Shown piece by piece: positions 55,649-64,000 of a DNA stretch of 64,000 bases (the first letter of the stretch is position 1; the number at the start of each line of letters is the position of its first letter). Location of the stretch: NCBI GenBank assembly GCA_963556695.1, contig CAUWAG010000007.1, positions 1,426,001 through 1,490,000 of the forward strand. The letters run 5' to 3'. Made by a program: the position numbers and the translations under genes. The DNA is from Anthostomella pinea (Eukaryota > Ascomycota > Sordariomycetes > Xylariales > Xylariaceae). The notes under the pieces are model-generated. The model searched no databases, was not told the origin of the DNA, and saw only the letters and a program-made list of their open reading frames with translations.

Positions 55649-57776
55649 GGTGATGAATGCAGATGGTTGAAACAGTTGCCAGGAGATGATGTTGGTGAAC
55701 CGGCGGGTAAGTCACCTAGGCATAGCTCTGCTCAATCTGCTATACAAGTCGACTTTGCCCACTCAGTTGGTTTCAATATACAGAGGAAGCCGGGAACGGC
55801 AGGGACTAGACGGGGTTCCAGGTGCATGAACGAGTATAAGGCTCCTTTCAGAAGCAGGGTCATGAAATACGATACGATACGAACCCATTCTATCGTATAT
55901 GATTCGTATACGATTGTATTAAACAAGGGGTAAAAGTGGGACTTTTTAATACAACTTATATATTTTCTCAAAGAAGAAGGAAAACAATTAAAGATGTATT
56001 CAAGGGTTTTTCGACTAATTGTTCAACCAGGCCATCTACATATGATAGATGCCAGAACCTGGAGAGGGCCTCGCCGTGTTCTAAGCTTTGGAACGTCATG
56101 GGTACATTGACTAATAAGAGCCTGCCGTGAATTCAATGGGAAAATAATGCTCGGTCCTGTTCGTGCCACCCTGCCAGCGAGTCCATAGTATGAACCGGGC
56201 ACGCATACGGATTTTTAACACTCACATAGATTCGTTACAAAGATCTGTTCTGTTATCACCGGGCGGACCACGGTCAGGAATTTATGTGCAAAGGGACATA
56301 TTAATGATCTTGTCTACGTACCTTGCCAGTACATAGGTTTCAAGGAATAGAGCCTCATATTCGAAAATCAAGAAAATGGCTTGTTGCGAAGTATATAACC
56401 GCTTCAATGGGAACTACTCGTGAAAACTGTTTGAGCTCAAGTATATACGCCATTGCCAGTCTCAGGGATATCTACACATCAATAGTTCCGTTTCTCCGGG
56501 CACCTCGAAGCCCCTGTCGAACGCCCTGTTGTATGAATCCAGAATGGAATGTACGGCATCCACCGCTCGCATGCTTTTTCTCTGTGGCTACGGCGAAGCT
56601 GCTCAGTTACTCGATGTCTGTTGTTCTAACACTTTTAGATCGAACGTTACAAGTATTCAGCGCAATCTAGAGCACGTCGCGCCTGTAGGGAGCTTGCGAG
56701 AAGGTCAAGTAGAAGCGGAAGGCTCTTAGTTCCGGCACCGAGTATTGATGGCGTCAGGAGCGAAGCCTCAGCTGAGGTGGTTGTCTTTGAGATACAGCTT
56801 GACTATGTGGTGTGGAGCGTGGGTGCCGCCGGAAAAGGGGCACATGAATAGGGGCACGGAGTAGGGCGTGTATCCCCCTGCAGATCACAAGGTAAGCAAG
56901 TCTGCTTTCAAAAAGAAATTTCCGAAGTTCACATCGCGTCACGCGCGACTCGTAAATATCGAGACACCCCATGGTAGCCACGAATTCGTCACCAAGCTCA
57001 GGACAGTGCAGATCGGCCTTTCTGTGGTGGCCATGGTCCGCTGAAGACATGTATAAAACCCGTTATAAACTCAAAGCATCTTGGCTAAGTCATACATCCG
57101 ACCGTTTTCTTCAGAGAAGACGCTGCCTTTTGCACCACACCCCTTGCCATCCCGAGTCCGGCTTCTTATCTCAGAGACGTCTGATTTGCCATTCGGTAGG
57201 TGCATGTCTCCCAGTTCGGTATCTGCGTCTGACCCCATGCGACGTTAGGGTCAAATTTGCATGTTTGATAATCAAGATCGAAATCCAGGTTCCAACCCTC
57301 TATACAGATAAACTGTCAGTGGCCAGGCATTCACGACACAACAGGTGAGGGATTGAAGAGGCGCGTTGTACAAGCGTCGGCTTGCAGACAAGCTGAGCGA
57401 GAAACATCATACGCAGAGGAAGCATGAGGTAACTAAGCTGGAATTAAGGACATACCAGAGCTGACACCTCCGTTCCTCGTTTCAACATATATATCAATCG
57501 CAAGCTCGACGCTGTAGACATACCGACCACGGAGGCACGCCGTGTACTGCAAGACAAGTTAGAACATCAGAAGGCCGTAACACCAGACAGCTCGTTCGGC
57601 TTGGGATTCACAGAGACGGGCCAGAAGTGTGAATTATGATGCCCTGAGTAGAGCCTCTGGACAAGCAGAGAACTTCCGGGAACACCTACTACCGGATTAG
57701 GATTTTCCGCCGTGAATGTGAATCCACCCGTGTGAGGTTCATCCACGCCTATGGCTGGGTTTGCCTGAAAGTCGGC
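55649..57776. other. Intergenic stretch without a supported gene
   Basis: Contains the imperfect inverted repeat at 55866-55920 and short ORFs (56323-56670 and 56529-56729 in different frames) without family or structure. The centre is somewhat A+T-richer than the flanks. Confidence 0.4.
55866..55920. repeat. Imperfect inverted repeat with 18-bp arms
   Basis: The arms are 55866-55883 and 55903-55920. By eye they agree at 14 of 18 positions as reverse complements, around a 19-bp loop. It lies about 220 bp upstream of the ATG of the TAG-interrupted membrane-protein gene. Hairpin or regulatory site is open. Confidence 0.55.
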
Positions 57777-58345
57777 CTAAATTGTGTCCCAAGTCCAGTC
57801 AGCTGTGGAATCCCATATAAGAAGCCACCACGAAGGGCACCAGACGGTGCAGACTCCAATAATTGATAGACGTACAAGGGTGGACGAATTGCGATCCTTA
57901 ACTACCGTGATCTGACTTAGCGGTTCATGCTTATCTATTGAGCTAACGTCGACTTTGGTGTTCAGGATGTAGAAGTCGTCCCCCGCCTCCAAGGTTAGGT
58001 TGCTATTAGACCAAGTCACGCCATTGATGGCGAAACGCGTCGAATCAGAGCCGATGTAGAAGAGTTCCTCGGCGTACTCTAGTGTCACAGTACAGGTCAT
58101 GATAGATAGGCTAGGAGGAAGCCCGTGCGATGGTGTCTGTACTTGAAGACTGAGGTCGGGGAAACTGGCATGCAGAGTGCTCCTGTCTTCGGAGAAATTG
58201 ACGATAACGCCACCACTGGGACCGCAAGCCCCAGGGGTATCAGATCAGATCGCACTAGGGTACACAGATGCGTATTGTGCGCTCGCCGTGCCAGCTAGCG
58301 CGGTGACCAGGGAGAGGTGCGCATTTTGGAGTCGTTTTTTCTTTT
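57777..58345 (-). pseudogene. DUF4360-like secreted protein, broken
   Basis: The minus strand encodes a signal-peptide-like 'LVTALAGTASAQYASVYPSA', then a TGA. In the same frame it continues with 'GACGPSGGVIVNFSEDRSTL', the 'CTVTLEY' strand and 'FAINGVTWSNSNLTLEAGDD'. This order (Cys-Pro-Gly motif, FS.D.S strand, second Cys, 'I.GV.W..N..L..G') resembles the DUF4360 family of small secreted fungal proteins. An ATG at the right place for the signal peptide exists one frame off, so a frameshift after the start and the internal TGA break the gene. The C-terminal third after about 57900 is not recognisable. The assignment rests on a remembered family pattern. Confidence 0.5.
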
Positions 58346-58937
58346 CTTTGATTCGGTTCTCGTAAGAATGCGAGTGTTGTGTGACTAGAACTCCTGCGGG
58401 AGCAGCGCGGGTGGATGGTCTTATATAGTCACGGGTCCTTGAGCCAATTGGCGACATTAGCCCGAAAAGAGGGGTACACAGTATCTACGAGGGCACATAT
58501 AGGAAGAAGCAGGAAAATATTGCAATGGTAATTAGCATCAGGACAAAATCTGAGGATGTTAGCTGGTTGAGAGGGTAAGACACGTCACAGTCCGTTCAAC
58601 GACAAATCCAACTATAAGGTCATCATCACTCGAGTTGGCGATATCCACCAAGTAGAGCACCCGCAAAAGACGACAAATACCATTCGCGTAGCCTGGTAAG
58701 GTGGCGGTTCTCACAGCATGCAATCATCTCCGGACATGACCAGTAAGGACAAATACCATACTGCTAACAACCGCGCCCAGCGCCTTCGGGTCCTTCTCAA
58801 AGGGTAGGCCAACACGCTCGGTGCGGTGCTGGAAGCGGTGGTGAGATCGCCAATCCGGGCGTGACGGCGGCGGCGCACGCTGTTGAAGCAGTGATACTCA
58901 TTATCGTCAACCCAGCGCACACACATGCTCATCATGG

Positions 58938-59297
58938 TCACCCCGAGCGTTGTCGCGCCCGCGCTCCGCCGTCTAGGACAGCGGCATAGTCTCTCGCTTT
59001 AGGAACGTCGAACGTCGGCGAAGCGAGTCGGGTTTCAGCGGCCGGCGAGAAGCGGTAGGAAGTCTGGGTTCGGTCTAGCATGTCGCGCGTTGGCGTGAAC
59101 TTCTGCTCGCCCACGTCGAGCACAAACTGGCCGACGTCGTGGGACATTGCTTTGGCCCTGGGGTTCGCTCGCTGCCTGTCCAGCGACAGTTCATATGAAC
59201 TCGAAGTTCGCGACCGAATAGGTATCGGCTTCACTCCGGAGAGTCTGGGCCGATATATCTGCTCCAGTACCGGTACTGCCTGCTCCGGTCTTGCCAT
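58938..59297 (-). pseudogene. Possible BTB/K-tetra-domain fragment
   Basis: The frame contains 'FVLDVGEQKFTPTRDMLDR', which resembles the first strand and turn of potassium-channel-tetramerisation-type BTB domains (LDVGG.kF.TTRdTL). The rest of the domain (the D..FF.DRD part) cannot be followed downstream in this frame, and the frame ends after 119 codons. It may be a relic or an unrelated short protein. Confidence 0.3.
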
Positions 59298-59761
59298 TGC
59301 GGAGGGAGATGACGCGACTTGACTACCCGCCCATATCCATGTTCTTATCAGCAGAACTGCTCACACGAGTCCAGACGGGGCCTCTATTCAGAACTGCAGA
59401 TGCGATAACAGGGGCGGGGTAGCATCCACCGCGGAGGTGTCCGGCATGATACATATGTAGGTAGAAGACTCGGATCATTGCCTTCAGTGTACTGTCAGTC
59501 ACTCCTCGGGTCTGGATGGGTGGACGAAATCCTCTGTTGATCGTTTATTTGATCGAGTCATTGCACGAGAGGCAGCGAAGGTGCGGTTTTACGTGAAGAG
59601 TCTCCCATGGGACACTCTTCCTCCGATCTGCCCGCCCAGACTTCTCCGGAGCTCTCCCGGTCACTCTACTGGAGCTTGATCTACGGGAACCCAGTTGCTC
59701 GGCGTCTCGGGCAGGAACTCAAGTTGTTTCTGCGTGTTGGCGGTCTCGAACCATCGCAGCA
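59298..59761. other. Promoter region of the permease gene
   Basis: About 460 bp between the BTB-like fragment and the permease ATG. No gene seen. Confidence 0.5.
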
Positions 59762-61664
59762 ATGACAAAAACGGCATCGTCACATGTCGTCGATGAGAGG
59801 AAGACGCCCTCCACTCCGGACAACGTCACCACCGACGCAGACGGAGTTGCACTGGCCAGCAACGGTAACGTGATAGACGATGGTTTGCAACGGGGGTTGA
59901 AGAACCGACATCTGGTAAGTCCCGGCACCAAGCAGGAGAGCACGAAAGTCATGGCTGACTTTTCACTCGCTCAGCAAATGATAGCATTCGGAGGAGTAGT
60001 CGGGGCTTCGATCTGGTACGGCACAGGGTCCGCGATAGCATACAGCGGACCTATTGGAGCTCTCATCTGCTTCTTCATCATCGGCGTCGACGTCTTCTTC
60101 GTGATGCAGAGTCTCGGCGAGATGGCCACGCTGTTTCCTATCCAGGGGGCCTTCATCGAGCTGGCTGGACGGTTCATTGATCCTGCTTTGTCTTTCAGTC
60201 TTGGCTGGAACTATTGGGTAAGCCAAAGTCTCATCTTCTGCTGAAATGCTTGGTGGCTGTCTTATCATGACCAGCTAGCATATACTCTCCGCGCGCAGTT
60301 TCGTAACGACTAACAATTGGGCAGTGTAAGTAAATCGATGACTCTTCAAGTAGTGCAACAGCCATGCGTCGGGTAAAGTACTAACCAAAAGCGCCTTGCT
60401 GCCACCAGACCTATGGGTGACCAACATCGCGAACGACTACAACAATATCTCGCTCATCATGGGCCTCTGGACGACCGCCGTGCCGTCGTACGGCTGGATC
60501 CTCATCTTCTGGGCCGGCTTCCAGTGCACCTCGCTGCTGGGCGTCGTCGTCTACGGCGAGATGGAGTTCTACCTCGCGTGCTGGAAGCTGCTCTGCGTAG
60601 TCGGCGGCTTCCTCGTGGCCATCCTCGTCAACACGGGCGCCATAGGCGGCGAGTACATCGGCTTCCGCTACTGGCGCGACCCGGGCGCCATCGCGCACGG
60701 GATATCCGGCTTTGGCAAGACCTTTTTGTTGGCTGCCGTGTACTATGCCGGCACCGAGATGCTGGCGTTGACCGCGGCGGAGAGCAAGAATCCCAAGAGA
60801 GATTTGCCCAAGGCGATCCGACAGACCTTCTGGCGCATCCTGGTTATCTTCCTCGGCCTGGTCTTCTTCGCGGGCATCATCGTGCCGTACGACAGCGAGG
60901 GCTTACTGGCCGGCTCCAGCAAATCCGCGCTGTCGCCCTGGACCATCGCGCTCGTGCAGGCGGGGTGGTCCGGCGCCGGCAACCTCCTCAACGTGGTTAT
61001 GATCACGGCGCAGTTCTCGTCCGTTAATAGCGCCATCTACGTCGCGTCGCGCAGCCTCGTCGCGCTCGCCGTCAACGGCCGCGCTCCGCGCCTCTTCGCG
61101 CGCACCACCGCCAACGGCGTCCCCGTCGCCGCCATCGTCTTCTCCAACACGCTCGGCCTGGTCGCGCTGCTCAATATCGCGGCCAGCCCGGGGAAGGTAT
61201 TTTCATATTTAATCAACATCTCGGGCGCGGCGACGTTCGTCGCCTGGGCTTTCATCGACATCACGCACCTACGATTACGAAAAGCCTGGGCCGCACAAAA
61301 CCATACCCCGGAGGAGCTGCCGTACCGCGCCTTCCTGTTCCCTTACGGAACGTGGTTCGTCGTGTTCATCAACCTGTTTCTGGTGTTTATTTCTGGGTAT
61401 GAGGTCTTTGTCGGCGGGTTCGCGGCGGTGGATTTCGTGTTTTCGTATATCGTTCTTGTCATCTTTACGCTGCTGTTTCTGTTTTGGAAGGTCTTCAAGG
61501 GGACTAAGTTTGTTGACCTGATGGATGCGGATCTGGTGACGGGCAGACGCGAGGATTTGGTTCAGGGTGGGGTGCATGAGTTGGAGGGCGCGGATGGGCA
61601 TGGGCGTGAGAAGGGCGGGAGACCGCCGTGGTGGATCTTGGTCAAGAGATTCATCTTTAGCTGA
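59762..61664 (+). CDS. Amino-acid permease (APC superfamily, fungal YAT family)
   Basis: The best model has four exons, 59762-59914, 59975-60217, 60325 and 60409-61664, giving 550 residues. Intron 1 (60 nt, in frame, no stop) must be removed to join 'GLKNRHL' with 'QMIAFGGVVGASIWYGTGSA', the universal first-helix motif. Intron 2 (60218-60324) and intron 3 (60326-60408) both have standard donors, CTAAC branch sites and CAG acceptors, and leave a single T between them. That T plus AC forms Tyr and restores 'LGWNYWYLWVTNIANDYNN'. Later landmarks are 'VVVYGEMEFYLACWKLL', 'GTEMLALTAAESKNPKRDLP' and 'VASRSLVALAVNGRAPRLFA'. About twelve helices are present. It should import an amino acid at the plasma membrane by proton symport; the substrate is not predictable. 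Confidence 0.85.
60325..60325 (+). other. Candidate single-nucleotide exon in the permease gene
   Basis: The T at 60325 is preceded by an acceptor (GGGCAG, with CTAAC about ten bases before it) and followed at once by a donor (GTAAGT). Without it the permease frame runs into a stop (TGA) soon after 60409. With it, a Tyr codon is formed across the three exons and the conserved WNYWxLW sequence is restored. The alternative is a longer exon 2 ending with a poor GTCTCA donor, which would give WNYWVSQNLW. Confidence 0.6.
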
Positions 61665-62246
61665 AGATGCCTCGTTGGAAACGCGCGTTGATTTCATGAT
61701 ACTTGTCTATGTGTTCTTCGGTCGTCGCAGAGCCGAGACAAGTGTGCGTCAAAGGCTCTAGATAGCGGTGCCACATGGCATATTACAATGCGATGCTTGG
61801 GCATGGCTTCATGGAAGCATTCCGGCTATTATTCATTACGAAGTCACAATCCTCAGTTCGTGTCCGGGCATAGAAAGGCGTCTCCTCCTTCTGGCGCCTG
61901 TTGCTTACCTCTGAGTGAGTGCCCTTGGAGCTCGAACAATTACGATCCAGGGATCTACAGTCGCTTCAGACTATTTCCAGTGATACCTGCTACTATGCGT
62001 TATACATCCTAGATCATATCAACCGCCTGATCGGCCCATTTTCTTAGCAACGAAGAATTGGCGTTCTCCTTACTCATTTATATGCTCAGTGTAATCGAGA
62101 GACAGGTTGTTTGTACCACATGGCTTGCCGGTAGGTAAGGTTTGACTCGCACGCCGCAAAGCTTATAACTCCCTCCATCTGCATATGAGCGTCCTCGTAA
62201 GAACAGACGCTCAAGATATATGAGCTTGTTAATAAGATGAATTATA

Positions 62247-62334
62247 AGCCGGGTTGGTACGGCCTAGCGAAATACTCTTACAAGTATTCTTACAAGGTAT
62301 TCTTAGGCACAGCGGTTCGATTCCTCTAGCGGCT
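62247..62334 (+). repeat. Pol III B-box-like repeat, copy 1
   Basis: This 88-bp copy starts AGCCGGGTTGGTACGGCCTA and ends TCTAGCGGCT. Its ends can pair over five bases (AGCCG with CGGCT). It contains GGTTCGATTCC, an exact match to the tRNA B-box consensus, and the following sequence is T-rich. I cannot draw a full cloverleaf, so it is not called a tRNA gene. Confidence 0.6.
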
Positions 62335-62695
62335 GACATTCTTTTCCTTTCAGCCCTCCCCACCCGAGGACTGGAGGCCTTGGTACCCTCGCCCCTTATG
62401 GAGGCATGAGTTGACTTCGGGAGCCATCATCATACATGTACGTAGCTAGCATACGTAGATAGATGTTGGACCGCTTGTCACGTCACATCGCTCCTGTGGC
62501 CCAGCGGACTGTCTCGCAGCTTCGCAGTAGGCAGTAGACGTTAAAGACTGCAACCAACCAACCAACCTCTCCACTCTCCTCTTTTCGTATAGAGATCTGC
62601 CACCTTGCGCACTTTTTGCCCATGTCCACCCTTTCCTTTTTGCAATGCCCATAGCCGTGTAGGGTATATAACTAAATTTAGCATGTAAATTTGGT

Positions 62696-62778
62696 AGCCA
62701 GGTTGGTACGGCCTAGCGAAGAGCGAAGTATTCTCACAAAGCATTCTTAGGCACAGCGGTTCGACTCCCCTAGCGGTT
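62696..62778 (+). repeat. Pol III B-box-like repeat, copy 2
   Basis: An 83-bp copy of the same sequence with the same head (GGTTGGTACGGCCTAGCGAA), the shared CATTCTTAGGCACAGCGG and a B-box GGTTCGACTCC. A T-rich tail with TTTTTCTTTTT follows. The flanks on both sides resemble those of copy 3, so the repeating unit is longer than the core. Confidence 0.6.
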
Positions 62779-62943
62779 GAAAATTTCTCTTTTTCTTTTT
62801 GTCCTTCCCACAAGGACTGTCTCTCTCCTTTCTCTTTTCATATTGAGCTGAGCCACCTGGTACGGTAGCCCGTTGCCCTTTGACACATGTTCATCCGTTC
62901 CTCCCTGCACATGGTATAGCTCTGTTTAGCATGTTAATCTGGT

Positions 62944-63023
62944 AGCCGGGTTGGTACGGTCTAGCAGCTTATATTTACACAGCGTTGATCATTCTAGGCA
63001 TAGAAAGTTTAATTCCTCGTTGA
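62944..63023 (+). repeat. Pol III B-box-like repeat, copy 3 (decayed)
   Basis: About 80 bp with the conserved head AGCCGGGTTGGTACGG and CATTCTAGGCA-like centre, but the B-box is reduced to an AGTTTAATTCC-like remnant. It is followed by a long T-rich tract near 63050-63070. It starts about 248 bp after copy 2. Confidence 0.5.
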
Positions 63024-63631
63024 CTACACAACTACTCTTGTTTGTTCCATTGTCTTTTTTTTCTTTTTTTGGCCACCATATGCCTGTCTGTCTGTGTTTG
63101 GGACCTTTGGGAAAATGAGTCTTGACCAACACAACACCCCTTCTATGAAAACTTCTATCGAGCTGCATGTAGTATGGGCCTACAGCTATGTGTTGGACTG
63201 CCACGTATTGAACTGACTACTGTGCAGTGGTATAAGCGTTGAAGTGACGGTGGTCTCGCCAACCTCGCCGGCACAGTTGCTAGAGGCAGAACGCTGTGTA
63301 ACTGCATGACCGTCAAGGCAGACCCGGCAGGCTACCTCCAGGTGGCAGAAGGAACAGGGAATGCAACATTTGTACTTCGCTGTATGGCGGCATGGACATC
63401 TCGTTGGCGGCGATCTTGAATTTGCGCGCGCGAGATTGATAGCAAGTGAAATGTGAAGTGACTTCTTGGACAGAAGTAGGCTTGGGTATCTGGTGAGATG
63501 ATATCGGGACACAAACTCATCCAAGTTTGCTGAGCCGAGTTGCTATGGAACCACCTCCTATGATAGTACAAGCTTGATCTCTACACCATCGTACACTTGA
63601 GATAAGGTAGTCATTCCCCTGGGTATTCCTT

Positions 63632-64000
63632 TCAAGACTCAGCGACTCTCCTCACAGCAAAGAAGTAGTTGCCGAACTTCTCACTCCCGCTGACCTCCTT
63701 CCACCCGAAACCGGGGATGTAAATCACGCCCATGCACCGAGGCTCCGCCCACCCGGTCCGCTTCTGCAGGAAATGGCGTCGCATCTCCTCCTCGTTGATG
63801 TATTTGCGCCAGTCGTGCGTGCCCCTGGGTACTATGCGCAGCACATCCTCCGCCATGATATTTGTAGTCAACCAGCTCGTCCACGTCCGCGCAATGGTAC
63901 TGAGCACCAGCCAGCCGCCCGGCTTGACGAACGGCGTGCACCTATCCAGGAACTCGGCCGGATACGAGACGTGCTCGATGACCTCGAAGACGGACACTAC
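63632..64000 (-). CDS. COQ3: Ubiquinone biosynthesis O-methyltransferase COQ3, C-terminal part
   Basis: The frame is cut by the right edge of the window; 122 C-terminal codons are present and the stop is at 63632. The visible part begins within the methyltransferase fold ('SVFEVIEHVSYPAEFLDRC'), continues with 'FVKPGGWLVLSTIARTWTSW' and the family-specific 'IVPRGTHDWRKYINEEEMR', and ends 'GNYFFAVRR'. This matches COQ3, the mitochondrial-matrix S-adenosylmethionine enzyme that methylates two hydroxyl groups during coenzyme Q synthesis. The SAM-binding glycine motif and the targeting sequence lie beyond the window. Confidence 0.9.
   Translation of the reverse strand, partial: VVSVFEVIEHVSYPAEFLDRCTPFVKPGGWLVLSTIARTWTSWLTTNIMAEDVLRIVPRGTHDWRKYINEEEMRRHFLQKRTGWAEPRCMGVIYIPGFGWKEVSGSEKFGNYFFAVRRVAES

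Larger units (their letters stand above)
61665..63631. other. Intergenic stretch with tRNA-like repeats
   Basis: No protein gene is supported. The notable content is the three diverged repeats at 62247-63023, embedded in a larger tandem unit of about 250 bp, and T-rich tracts after each copy. Confidence 0.5.

Noticed and set aside
62247..62334. tRNA gene
   Set aside because: The B-box and a short terminal pairing are present, but I cannot form a D-arm, a 7-bp acceptor stem or an anticodon arm with a 7-base loop.
1..64000. CRISPR array, rRNA genes or bacterial-type operons
   Set aside because: No regularly spaced identical repeats, no rRNA segments and no ribosome-binding-site-led gene strings were seen; the gene structure is eukaryotic.

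Overview
The window reads as nuclear DNA of a filamentous ascomycete (Pezizomycotina). Introns are short (about 51-143 nt, with GTAAGT-type donors and CTAAC branch sites), the gene families are typically fungal (HET-domain protein, Pcl-type cyclin, PEX11, SRP40/Nopp140, an adenosine-deaminase-like ADGF protein), and one A+T-saturated block looks like repeat-induced point mutation (RIP). The class cannot be fixed from the sequence alone. Gene density is low. Well-formed housekeeping genes alternate with long stretches holding small secreted-protein genes and broken genes.

Layout. 0-4.5 kb: a Pcl-type cyclin gene behind a long pyrimidine-rich leader. 4.5-16 kb: a gene-poor accessory stretch with a J-domain relic, a small secreted Cys-rich protein gene, and a GH29 alpha-L-fucosidase relic abutting a decayed HET-domain gene. 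16-25 kb: an FAD-dependent oxidoreductase, a four-helix membrane protein and a three-exon ADGF-type deaminase. 25-28.4 kb: nothing convincing. 28.4-41.2 kb: SRP40 with an odd in-frame downstream ORF, a small tetraspan protein, an ArsB/CitMHS-type permease, a six-exon polytopic membrane protein and a second secreted Cys-rich gene. 42.4-44.5 kb: the A+T-rich RIP-like block with three less mutated LTR-like islands and a tandem repeat showing a mutation gradient. 44.6-46.2 kb: a broken cytochrome P450 that keeps its heme motif. 46.5-55.7 kb: PEX11, an unknown protein with N-terminal repeats, complex I 51-kDa subunit, dynactin p27, and a membrane-protein gene interrupted by one in-frame TAG. 57.7-59.3 kb: DUF4360-like and BTB-like relics. 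59.7-61.7 kb: an amino-acid permease whose reading frame appears to need a one-nucleotide exon. 62.2-63.1 kb: three diverged repeats with a Pol III B-box-like core. The right edge cuts into COQ3.

The genes do not form one pathway. Housekeeping functions (respiratory complex I, ubiquinone synthesis, peroxisome division, dynactin, rRNA/snoRNP biogenesis) sit next to fast-evolving material (effector-like secreted proteins, a HET relic, a P450 relic, RIP and solo LTRs). The observations most worth following up are the single-nucleotide exon in the permease, the in-frame TAG codons followed by long coding-like sequence, the LTR islands inside RIP-like DNA, and the two secreted proteins with the same gene structure and cysteine core. 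All exon structures were derived by hand from splice motifs and family resemblance; no alignment or search was run.
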